From the IMG/VR virus record IMGVR_UViG_3300047585_000122, positions 1-24,833 of that record: 24,833 nt of DNA; one strand, written 5' to 3'. This document shows positions 1-6,939 of this stretch, in pieces. Source of the stretch: a virus. Each line of letters opens with the position of its first letter. Position 1 is the first letter of the stretch. The position numbers and the translations under genes were made by a program. Under the pieces are notes generated by a model. The model had not been told where the DNA came from, made no database searches, and was given only the letters and a program-made list of their open reading frames with translations.

Positions 1-237
1 CCCGGCTTTGAGCACCTGCCCCCGAGCATCCCTGTGCGGAAGGGCGTTGCCGTTCCCCTGCTCGATGCGCGACTGCCCCGCGTGCGCGCGTGGTACCGGT
101 CGCTGCTGAAGGCCGCGAAGAATTCCCCGAAGGTCAAGGAAGCGAAGGATCTGGTGGACAAACTGAGCAAGAAAAAAGGCGCTACCGTCCGCGAGGTCCT
201 GGGAATCGACGGCAAGAGCGACGCCGCCAGGGCGTAG
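1..237 (+). CDS. C-terminal part of an unidentified protein (cut by window edge)
   Basis: The frame is open from the first base to the TAG at 235-237, giving at least 78 residues, so the gene begins outside the window. The visible part is basic, with a Lys-rich helical stretch (KAAKNSPKVKEAKDLVDKL) and a tail VREVLGIDGKSDAARA. I do not recognise it. Its stop codon directly abuts the stop codon of the tape measure gene on the other strand (TAG then CTA, 235-240), so the two genes are strictly convergent with no spacer. In lambda-type phages the tail-tip genes follow the tape measure on the same strand; here a plus-strand gene lies in that place. Confidence 0.6.
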   Translation, partial: PGFEHLPPSIPVRKGVAVPLLDARLPRVRAWYRSLLKAAKNSPKVKEAKDLVDKLSKKKGATVREVLGIDGKSDAARA

Positions 238-3200
238 CTACGAAGTGATCAGCCCCGGCTGCTGCATCATGGCTGAGTTATCCACCCGGCCATTGCTCTG
301 AGTCTGCGCGCTTGCATATTGGTCTTGCACAAAGCCTGGAGTGACCGTGCTGGCCACTCTGCCTTCCAAGACATCCGCCGCGCTTTGTCCGTTCAAAGAC
401 AGCGTTACGTTGGTAGCTCCACCGCTGCCTTGCGGAGGCGAAGGATATTGTCCACTTGCGAATCCGCCCGCAACGGGAAGACTGCTCTGGAACGTGTACG
501 GGGTGCCATTCTGGTACGTAGCAACCTGGGAAAGAACGCCGTTTTGTTCTTGCAAAGACCCAGCTTGCGGAGTGGTAGCCGACAGTGGGAACTTCTGTCC
601 TGTGCCGGTCGCGTAAAGCTGAAGCATCTTCCGTGTTTCCGGATCTCTCACCGCAATGGTGACGTTGCCGCCGTATTTCGATGCCGCTAACTGTGCGATC
701 TGAGTCGCCATCCCGTTGTCGATGCTGATGCCGTAAATCGACTTGCAGAGCTGCTTGGCTTTGGTCTCGGGACTCACATCCCCCGCCAGCATTTCGCCCA
801 CGCCGATCATTCCGCCGACGGCCGCGCCAATGCCCATGCCAATCGGCCCGCCCATCTCCAGGCCGATGGCCGCGCCGCCCGCCGCGCCTTCGGCAATTCC
901 CGTGCCGGTGCCGCGATTCTTGCCCAGCAAACCCGCCTGCGCGGCCATCATGCCGCCGCCCATCAGGGCCGCTCCGGCCATGCCGTTTACGCCGTTGATT
1001 CCGCCGCCAGTGTCGTGGAACTGACCGCCGGGGCTGTCCGCATCGCCGCTTACGACGTCCGAGTGCGTGAAGCCGCCTAAGTTTCCTTTGAACCCCTTGA
1101 ACATTCCGCTGAAGTTACCAGCCATCGATCCGGAGCCGGACTGCGATCCCGAGTTGCCGCCGCCGCCCGATCCGCCCGACCCACCGCCGAACAATCCGCC
1201 GAACAGCCCGCCCATCGGAGAGGGGGAGTTGCCGCCGCCCGATCCGCCGCCGCCGAACAGCCGCGCCAGAGGCGATGCGCCCGGCTGCGCAAAGGCGCGC
1301 GTGGCGCCGCTGCTGGAACCGTCCGACGATCCGAAGTCATCGTCATCGTCGCCGCTGCCCTGCGCTTGGGAAGACTGCGAGAATCCGCCCGAAGATGGGC
1401 CGCTCTGAATCGAGGAAGGACTTGGAGGCGCGCTTCCGTGGCCGAACAGCATCGGGATGAACCCGGAAGAGGAGCTGGAGGGCGCGCCGTACGATGTGCT
1501 TCTTGGCGCCTGCGGCGAGGGGCTGCTGCCAAACAGCATCGGCATAATCCCGCCGCCGCTCGATGGCGCGCGGAACAGGTTCGAGATCGATGGCGCGCTG
1601 ATGCTTGGCGCCGAAACCGAAATCGCGGGAGCCGAAACGCCGCCCATGCCACCTGGCGCCGAGGCCATCGCGGGCGCCGACATTCCCATGGCGCCGGCCA
1701 GAATTGCGGTGAGCATCGACAGCGCCGCGGAGTTCTGCGCGGTTACCGCCGTGTTCATGTCCGTGGCCGTTTTCATCGGGTCTTGCTTGGCCCCTCCGAA
1801 CATGCCTTTCATCGTCCCTGCTATTCCACCATCACCGTCTGCGCCGTAAATCACTGGTTTAAGAACGCGCGCCGTGACTGTGGACATCCCATCTGCGATG
1901 GGTTTGATAACCGCTGAGTGCACGGTATCCGCAAGTTGTTTCCCGAACTGACCTGGCTTGGTGAGCAGCGTATTCCACAGGTGCTCGGTGTCCTGCTTGA
2001 TCACATTCATCTGCTGCTTTTGCAGTTCGAGTTGCTTGAGCAGGGATTCTTCAGCGGCTTCGGACATCTCTTTCTGGAGGTCCTTCTGGGCGAGGGCGAA
2101 GAGTTCCTGCTGCTTATCGTGATCGGATTCCTTGGCGATGCGGACGGCTGCGATCTCCGCGAGCTGCGTCGCGAGGCCGATGCGGATCTGGTACGAATCG
2201 CGGATGGCATCCATCCCTGTGGCGCCGCTGGCCTGTGAGATTTTCAAGGCATTATTGGCGTTGCGGTTCAGCGAGTCTTTCTGGGAATCGTACTGGGTGG
2301 AGGCGATCTGCGAGGCGGCTTCGGCGTCCTTCTTTTGCTGGGCGTCACGGGCTTCACGGTCCCGTGTGTCAGACTCGATGCCGGGCACTGCCCACGAGAG
2401 GTCGCGCGGCTTGTTCAAATACTCGTTGTAGCCTTTGGTGAGAATGGCGTTGGATGCGTCTTCGGCATCGTATCCGACCATGGTCAATTCGTCCTGGGAT
2501 GGCTTATTTTTCAGCCCCGCCGCCTGCTTCAGAATCAGGTCGCGCTGATAGTAAATCTTCCCAATGACGCTCAGTTCTCGCTCATCGTCTTTTTGCTGGA
2601 ACTCCGCGGCGGCGTGGCGCCATTCGGTGAGCTGCTGGAGGTCGCGCTTCTCCGCTTCGGCGACCGTTTTCCCGGCTGCTTCCTGAGCTTGCAGTCCCTT
2701 GATTTTCTTCTCTTCGGCGGAGTAGTCAGCCACTTCCTTGGCGGTGCTGAGGCCAGCTTCGGGCTTTGGCATTTTCGCGAGGATCGCCTGTTCGCGCTTT
2801 ATCTGGCCTGCCAATCCCTGTTGCTGATCATAAGACGCCACCGCGGAATCGCCGCCCTGCCGATTGGCCGCCGCCTTGGCGATGGCGTCGGGTCCGCCCG
2901 CGGCGCGCATGGCATCGCTCTGCTGCTGGTACATGGCCGCTTCCGCAATCCGCGATGCCGCGATGCTGCCGGGGGCCGCGTTCAGCGCATCGCTCGGGCG
3001 AAGCCCCTTCAATGCGTTCATGCGCTGCTGTTCCAGCTTTTGCATTGGATCGAGCCCGGTCGAATAGGTTTGCCCTGCGGGGCTGTTGGCCAGCTTGATA
3101 TCGTCGTACAGCTTCGCGGCTTCGTCCTTCTGGCGCGGGTTCAGATCCTTGTGCCCGTCTCTGGAGTCTTTGCCGGACAGAAACCACTCCACGGCGTTCC

Positions 3201-4272
3201 CCACGAACTCAAGGCTCACCACGAATTTCTCTTCCAGCGACCGCTTGAGCTGCGCGAAATGGGCGTCCATAATCGCGAGCTGCACGTTCATCTCGATATA
3301 TTTCTGAACGTCTGCGTCGTTAGGCCCGAACCCTTCATCCTTGGCGATGGCGAGATTCTTGGCGAGTTCGAGCATCACCGGAATGGACTCGATGCCCGCG
3401 CGCTTGAACAGCGCCATCATCGCGGCGCCGCGCTCGAATCCCGGCGGTAGCTTCTCCAGCCCCTCGGAAATTTGGCGGAACACTTCCGACGTGGAAACCG
3501 TTCCGTCCCTCACTCCACGAAGATCCACGCCGAACTTAGTCAGCCAGCCGCGCGCCTTGTCCCCCGCGCTCGATTGGTCCTCTACAGCCACGGTCAATCC
3601 GCGCATCATGCGCTCGAACACGGAGACATCAGAGCCCGCCGCCTTCGCCGCGAAAGAGAACTGACCCACTTCCTTTGACGAGAGTCCGGTACGCAGTCCC
3701 ACGTCCCGGATGCCGATGCCGTATTCGGCCAGGCCTCGCGCGGCCTCCACGCCCGCAACGGCCACGGCCGTCAGCGTGGTGGCGATAACGCCAATTCCTA
3801 CCCCCACCGGTCCCAGCTTTTCAAACAGCCCCGTCGCCATATTGCCGACAGCTTGCAGCGGGTTTTCTATCGCGCTCTTGATTCTCTCGCCCCACTGGGA
3901 GCCGCCGGAGCTTTCGTTCCTTTGCTCCTCGATCATCTTGGCGTAGGCTTTGGTGATCGATTCCACCGCGCGCTGTTCCTGTCCCCACTTGCTGATGAGC
4001 TGGTCTCTCTGTGCGATCAGCTTCTCCACGCCCGTCTTGCCGAAGACCGCGGCCTGTTGCTCCATCGACTTCACCAACCGGTCAACCGAGCTGCGCGACT
4101 TATCCGAAACGCGGATGACTTTTTCGCCGTACACTTCCCACTGTTTGCCCGCGCCGTCCATCACCTTCGTGACGACCTTTTCGTGCCCCTCGACGGCGGC
4201 ATTCGCGCGCCCTGCCGCCTGTACTGCGGGACGTTCGTCAATTTCCAGCGTGATTTGCTCGGATGCGGGCAT
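238..4272 (-). CDS. Tail tape measure protein (lambda gpH-like role)
   Basis: This 1344-residue protein is the largest in the window. It should run inside the tail tube, set tail length and be ejected into the host envelope. The first 130 residues are charged and helical (coiled-coil-like). A hydrophobic Gly/Val/Ala segment lies at about 154-180. A tape-measure-type helical domain follows (RTGLSSKEVGQFSFAAKAAG, then a conserved-looking LPPGFERGAAMMALFKRAG). Gln/Lys/Glu-rich helices follow to about 830. A long Gly/Ser/Pro low-complexity segment fills about 900-1090, then glycine-rich hydrophobic stretches and a globular C-terminus. It starts at ATG 4272, 3 nt after the preceding gene's stop (TAACGAATG). 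Length, composition and position after the chaperone genes support the call; no single catalytic motif is expected. The GC-rich repetitive DNA at about 1050-1650 encodes the Gly/Ser segment. Confidence 0.9.
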   Translation of the reverse strand: MPASEQITLEIDERPAVQAAGRANAAVEGHEKVVTKVMDGAGKQWEVYGEKVIRVSDKSRSSVDRLVKSMEQQAAVFGKTGVEKLIAQRDQLISKWGQEQRAVESITKAYAKMIEEQRNESSGGSQWGERIKSAIENPLQAVGNMATGLFEKLGPVGVGIGVIATTLTAVAVAGVEAARGLAEYGIGIRDVGLRTGLSSKEVGQFSFAAKAAGSDVSVFERMMRGLTVAVEDQSSAGDKARGWLTKFGVDLRGVRDGTVSTSEVFRQISEGLEKLPPGFERGAAMMALFKRAGIESIPVMLELAKNLAIAKDEGFGPNDADVQKYIEMNVQLAIMDAHFAQLKRSLEEKFVVSLEFVGNAVEWFLSGKDSRDGHKDLNPRQKDEAAKLYDDIKLANSPAGQTYSTGLDPMQKLEQQRMNALKGLRPSDALNAAPGSIAASRIAEAAMYQQQSDAMRAAGGPDAIAKAAANRQGGDSAVASYDQQQGLAGQIKREQAILAKMPKPEAGLSTAKEVADYSAEEKKIKGLQAQEAAGKTVAEAEKRDLQQLTEWRHAAAEFQQKDDERELSVIGKIYYQRDLILKQAAGLKNKPSQDELTMVGYDAEDASNAILTKGYNEYLNKPRDLSWAVPGIESDTRDREARDAQQKKDAEAASQIASTQYDSQKDSLNRNANNALKISQASGATGMDAIRDSYQIRIGLATQLAEIAAVRIAKESDHDKQQELFALAQKDLQKEMSEAAEESLLKQLELQKQQMNVIKQDTEHLWNTLLTKPGQFGKQLADTVHSAVIKPIADGMSTVTARVLKPVIYGADGDGGIAGTMKGMFGGAKQDPMKTATDMNTAVTAQNSAALSMLTAILAGAMGMSAPAMASAPGGMGGVSAPAISVSAPSISAPSISNLFRAPSSGGGIMPMLFGSSPSPQAPRSTSYGAPSSSSSGFIPMLFGHGSAPPSPSSIQSGPSSGGFSQSSQAQGSGDDDDDFGSSDGSSSGATRAFAQPGASPLARLFGGGGSGGGNSPSPMGGLFGGLFGGGSGGSGGGGNSGSQSGSGSMAGNFSGMFKGFKGNLGGFTHSDVVSGDADSPGGQFHDTGGGINGVNGMAGAALMGGGMMAAQAGLLGKNRGTGTGIAEGAAGGAAIGLEMGGPIGMGIGAAVGGMIGVGEMLAGDVSPETKAKQLCKSIYGISIDNGMATQIAQLAASKYGGNVTIAVRDPETRKMLQLYATGTGQKFPLSATTPQAGSLQEQNGVLSQVATYQNGTPYTFQSSLPVAGGFASGQYPSPPQGSGGATNVTLSLNGQSAADVLEGRVASTVTPGFVQDQYASAQTQSNGRVDNSAMMQQPGLITS

Positions 4273-4275
4273 TCG

Positions 4276-4725
4276 TTAAGCTACCTTCTCGGCGCGCACT
4301 ACACGCCCTTGTTTTGCAGTCACGTTTACGGCTTGTCCCAAGACCTTTTCGTCTTTCGGCGAAAGGCCGAACTGCTTTTCCCGCTGATTGTTCCAGTGCG
4401 CGATGGCGTCCGCCTTTGGGTCGATGAACCCGATCACGGCGCGGTTTTCATTCGCAGATTTGACCTTGAGCGACCGCATCGTTCGCCCCTTCCACGTCCA
4501 GTCGCGAATAGGCTGCAACCCACGGGCGGTCTTGTAATCGGGATACCCGCGCTTGCCGTTGCGCCCCGGCTTCAAAGGTTTCGCGTCAGTGTCCTCGACG
4601 GTCTGACCGCGGCGGATTCTCGCCGCCAAGCTATCAGTAGTGGCTTGCGCTACGGTCTGCATTTGCTCGCTGGAAAACGGGCCAACTACGAACCGGGCGC
4701 GCGTGATGTTGGTCTGGAAAGCCAT
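4276..4725 (-). CDS. Tail-completion / virion-morphogenesis-like protein
   Basis: Predicted 149 residues from ATG 4725 (MAFQTNITRARF). An in-frame start 16 codons upstream exists, but that extension lies under the promoter of the divergent methylase gene, so I prefer the shorter form. The middle reads GRNGKRGYPDYKTARGLQPIRDWTWKGRTMRSLKV, then NRAVIGFIDPKADAIAHWNNQREKQFGLS. The pattern of a tag of basic residues, a strand with a short RSL-type turn, a strand ending in IGF, and a helix with an aromatic/basic end is reminiscent of the Mu gpG / phage virion morphogenesis and lambda gpZ-type tail completion proteins. It lies 3 nt upstream of the tape measure gene. The assignment rests on pattern and position only. 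Confidence 0.45.
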   Translation of the reverse strand: MAFQTNITRARFVVGPFSSEQMQTVAQATTDSLAARIRRGQTVEDTDAKPLKPGRNGKRGYPDYKTARGLQPIRDWTWKGRTMRSLKVKSANENRAVIGFIDPKADAIAHWNNQREKQFGLSPKDEKVLGQAVNVTAKQGRVVRAEKVA

Positions 4726-4735
4726 TCGTTTTTTC

Positions 4736-4765
4736 TTGACAGCAGTGGCATTTTCGCCGTACTCT
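4736..4765 (+). promoter_or_regulatory. Candidate sigma70-type promoter for the methylase, leaderless arrangement
   Basis: A perfect -35 hexamer TTGACA (4736-4741) is followed by an 18-bp spacer and a weak -10, TACTCT (4760-4765). The methylase ATG (4772) comes 6 nt after the -10, about where transcription would begin, and no Shine-Dalgarno sequence fits between. The promoter lies over the 5' edge of the divergent minus-strand gene. Confidence 0.45.
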
Positions 4766-4771
4766 CGGTGC

Positions 4772-5653
4772 ATGGCCTACCCAGGGGGAAAGTCCGGACC
4801 GGGAGTCTATCACCGTCTGATCAATCTCATGCCGCCGCACGCGACGTACTGCGAGCCGTTCCTAGGAGGCGGCGCGGTCATGCGAAAGAAGCGGCCGGCC
4901 GCGTACAGCGTCGGCGTGGACATGGACGCGGAAGTGATCGAGCGATGGCGATCGGGCGCATTCGGAAACGCCGCCGCTTCTGCCTGCGGAGAGGGCAAAA
5001 TCGCCACGCCTGCAGCCAACCTGGTGGCAGCGCCGGAATTGCCGCTCGCGGCCGTCGGCGGTGGAAACAGCGCCGCGCGCCGGCGCGGGAAGGTGGATAG
5101 GCCCTCCGGCGGTCCATCCGCCGCTTCCGGATCCGATGGCGGCGGCGCCGCCGCTGGTCGACCGCGCTTTCGCTTCGTGCGAGGCGACGGCCTGACCTTC
5201 CTTACGTCTTATCTGTTCGAGCCCGCCGATCTGGTCTACTGCGATCCGCCCTACCTGCGCGAAACCCGATCCGGCGGGCGGCTTTACCGTCACGAGCTCG
5301 AGGATTGGCAGCACAAGGAGCTGCTCGCGACCATCGTCCAGTTGCCGTGCATGGTGATGATTTCCGGTTACTGGTCGCGCATGTACGCGGACGCGCTGAA
5401 AAGCTGGCGGTCGATCAGCTACGAATCCATGACGCGCGGCGGGATGGCCACCGAATGGCTGTGGCTCAACTTCCCGGAGACGGACGAGTTGCACGATTAC
5501 CGGTTCCTTGGAGAGGGCAATCGCAAGCGCACCGATCTGAAGCGGCAGAAGGAACGCTGGGTCGCGCGACTGGAGCGAATGCCCGCCTTGAAAAAGCGCG
5601 CGCTGCTCTCAGCGATCGCCACCCACTGCGGAAATGCCGCTGGGATCCGCTAG
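4772..5653 (+). CDS. DNA N6-adenine methyltransferase (D12 / Dam class)
   Basis: Predicted 293-residue enzyme that transfers a methyl group from S-adenosylmethionine to adenine N6 in DNA. The N-terminal YPGGKSG (3-9) and EPFLGGGAV (28-36) are the cofactor-binding motifs of the D12 class; DPPY (158-161) is the catalytic motif. The later part (SGYWSRMYADAL, ATEWLWLNF) also fits the family. Between the motifs, residues about 62-131 form an Ala/Gly/Ser/Pro-rich insert that looks like a disordered linker in place of a normal target-recognition region. The gene is on the opposite strand to all its neighbours. Its TAG overlaps the TAG of the chaperone T frame (CTAG at 5650-5653). It reads like a moron dropped into the tail operon, probably protecting phage DNA from host restriction. 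The recognition sequence cannot be read from the protein. Confidence 0.9.
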   Translation: MAYPGGKSGPGVYHRLINLMPPHATYCEPFLGGGAVMRKKRPAAYSVGVDMDAEVIERWRSGAFGNAAASACGEGKIATPAANLVAAPELPLAAVGGGNSAARRRGKVDRPSGGPSAASGSDGGGAAAGRPRFRFVRGDGLTFLTSYLFEPADLVYCDPPYLRETRSGGRLYRHELEDWQHKELLATIVQLPCMVMISGYWSRMYADALKSWRSISYESMTRGGMATEWLWLNFPETDELHDYRFLGEGNRKRTDLKRQKERWVARLERMPALKKRALLSAIATHCGNAAGIR

Positions 5654-6093
5654 CGGCCTTTCGCGGCCTCTTTCTGTTGCTCGCGCTGATACCGCTCGCG
5701 CTCTTCCTTGATCACCTGAAGCCCCTTCACTTCCTCGGCCGTGATCTCACTCCACGGGACGGCGAAATTAGTGCACGCAAACTCCAGCTCGAGCACGCGC
5801 TCGAACAACCTGCCGGCCGCTGAATGCGCCCGAACGTATTCGAGTTCATGCACTGGACATCTATCGCAACGGCTCACCGTGAACTGACGCCCGCCGCACT
5901 GGGGACAGGTTCCAGGGACGGAAGTGTCTTCCACTTCGCTCTCGGCGCCGCACTTGCCGCACGTCACGCCGTCAGCGTCCGGGCAGTCCTTCCCCGCGCC
6001 TTCTCCGCCCTCGCACAATTCGCTGGCCCTGACCAGGCGGTGTATCAATAGCCGGAGAGGGACGGGCGTGGGCCACTCATCGGGCGCTAGAAG
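5650..6093 (-). CDS. Tail assembly chaperone T-frame (expressed by -1 frameshift from the upstream gene)
   Basis: This frame is open from 6099 down to TAG 5650-5652. A TGA at 6100-6102 closes it upstream, and the only early start is a TTG at 6048 with no ribosome site, so it is probably read only as a fusion. If ribosomes slip at 6093-6099, 147 residues are added to the first 213 of the upstream protein, giving 360. It contains CxxC pairs (CGKC, CPQC, CDRC) plus further Cys, like one or two zinc ribbons, then a helical part (FERVLELEFACTNFAVPWSEI) and a charged tail. In lambda the gpG-T fusion loads the tape measure for tail tube polymerisation. The zinc-ribbon content is not something I associate with classical T domains. 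Confidence 0.7.
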   Translation of the reverse strand, partial: LLAPDEWPTPVPLRLLIHRLVRASELCEGGEGAGKDCPDADGVTCGKCGAESEVEDTSVPGTCPQCGGRQFTVSRCDRCPVHELEYVRAHSAAGRLFERVLELEFACTNFAVPWSEITAEEVKGLQVIKEERERYQREQQKEAAKGR

Positions 6094-6731
6094 TTTGGGT
6101 CAAAACTCGGATCGAGTTCTTCCATCGCCTGCACCACTTCCACCACTGCGGCAGACTTGTGGTGCGGCGGAACATCGGCGGTCTTGAACGATGGGGTGTA
6201 GCCTTCGATCTTCTGCGCAATCGAATCGTAGAGCGTGACTGCCGGCTCGATCCGGTAGCGCAGCTCTTCCTGTCCATGCGCGAGGTCGGTCGATGCCACC
6301 ACTGCCTTGCGGTAGAAGGACACATCGCGCAAGGTGGGAATTCCCAGAGTGTGGATGGTTTCGCCGAACGGCGTTTTCAATGTGACCTTGTACCCGTCGC
6401 CGGCTCTCTCGCAGTCGGTGACTTCGCAATAGGTCAGCTTCGAAATGGCGTTGGCCGCTTCGAACTCATCGAACTCGATGCCGTTCTTGTCCTGACGAAT
6501 CGCATTGAAGAGCGTCAGATCCGCCTTCATGTTCGGGATGTATTCCGTCTGGCTCTTGCGCCGGCCTAATGGGCGCCGAATCGACTTCTGCGCACTCAGC
6601 CTGGCGATCATCTGGTCGCTGGTGGGCAGGCCCAGCACAGCCGTCTTGGGCGGGTTGGCGACCTTGACAGTCACTCCCTTGAGCGAGTCTCCGCTCTCTT
6701 GGTCTACTGTTGGCAATTCTCCGTATAGCAT
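6087..6731 (-). CDS. Tail assembly chaperone (gpG-like)
   Basis: Predicted 214 residues from ATG 6731, which is preceded by a good ribosome site (AAAGGAAAACCAA before ATG); the in-frame extension upstream runs through an intergenic RNA structure and is not favoured. The protein is acidic and helical with no catalytic motif. The central part (RRPLGRRKSQTEYIPNMKAD, DEFEAANAISKLTYCEV) and the C-terminal VVEVVQAMEELDPSFDPNF look like soluble assembly factors. The call rests on three facts: its place between tail tube and tape measure genes, the in-frame slippery heptamer at its 3' end, and the second open frame in the -1 phase. It would bind the tape measure during assembly and be absent from the virion. 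Confidence 0.75.
   Translation of the reverse strand: MLYGELPTVDQESGDSLKGVTVKVANPPKTAVLGLPTSDQMIARLSAQKSIRRPLGRRKSQTEYIPNMKADLTLFNAIRQDKNGIEFDEFEAANAISKLTYCEVTDCERAGDGYKVTLKTPFGETIHTLGIPTLRDVSFYRKAVVASTDLAHGQEELRYRIEPAVTLYDSIAQKIEGYTPSFKTADVPPHHKSAAVVEVVQAMEELDPSFDPNF
6093..6099 (-). promoter_or_regulatory. Programmed -1 ribosomal frameshift site CCCAAAC
   Basis: On the minus strand the zero-frame codons are GAC CCA AAC TTC TAG. C CCA AAC is a canonical X XXY YYZ heptamer in the correct frame, two codons before the stop. Slipping back one base re-pairs the tRNAs on CCC and AAA and continues as CTT CTA GCG into the open T frame. Position and direction match the conserved G/G-T frameshift of dsDNA phage tails. 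I saw no obvious downstream stem-loop. Confidence 0.75.
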
Positions 6732-6767
6732 TTGGTTTTCCTTTTTTTGTTTTTGGTTGGATCGGGG

Positions 6768-6858
6768 TTTGCGGCCTTCCGGACCTGTTCCTCGTTGTGG
6801 GCCAATACCCCACTCCTCATGCCGTTGAGGTACTGAAACAGGCGCGGAAGGCCGCAAA
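6768..6858 (-). ncRNA. Branched RNA structure in the tail operon (unknown class)
   Basis: A perfect 13-bp inverted repeat (TTTGCGGCCTTCC at 6768-6780, GGAAGGCCGCAAA at 6846-6858) encloses 65 nt that fold further: an inner stem CCTGTT/AACAGG (6784-6789 with 6837-6842), and two hairpins, GTGGG/CCCAC (6797-6801 with 6808-6812) and CCTCA/TGAGG (6815-6819 with 6826-6830). The result is a three-way junction on a long closing stem. It lies between the terminator after the tail tube gene and the ribosome site of the chaperone gene, so it would be a 5' leader element in the mRNA. I do not recognise a known riboswitch or leader family. Confidence 0.55.
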
Positions 6859-6864
6859 TTAAAA

Positions 6865-6908
6865 GCGCCGGACCTTCATTGGCAAGGAGGATGCCTCCAG
6901 TCCGGCGC
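6865..6908 (-). terminator. Intrinsic terminator after the tail tube gene
   Basis: On the minus strand, GCGCCGGAC (6900-6908) pairs perfectly with GTCCGGCGC (6865-6873) and is followed at once by TTTTAATTT. A smaller internal hairpin (GGAGG/CCTCC, 6886-6898) sits in the loop. It lies 31 nt past the tail tube stop codon. It would stop or attenuate transcription between the highly needed tube protein and the low-copy chaperone and tape measure. Confidence 0.65.
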
Positions 6909-6939
6909 GGGCTTTATCAGCCTCTCGTGATGGTGCGAA

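Noticed and set aside
1050-1650. Repetitive GC-rich DNA suspected to be a tandem repeat or recombination site
   Set aside because: Explained by the Gly/Ser/Pro low-complexity segment of the tape measure protein.
2335-3450. Plus-strand ORF of 371 codons antisense to the tape measure
   Set aside because: Typical GC-rich antisense frame; composition (Arg/Leu/His-rich, no motifs) follows from the tape measure codons.
3853-5100. Plus-strand ORF of 415 codons
   Set aside because: Antisense to the tape measure and tail-completion genes, then out of frame through the methylase; no ribosome site or family motif.
6707-6820. A 38-codon minus-strand ORF (MRSGVLAHNEEQVRK...) within the branched RNA region
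   Set aside because: The frame is open and has a plausible composition, but there is no ribosome site and its sequence is fully accounted for by the nested inverted repeats. Kept only as an alternative explanation of the region.
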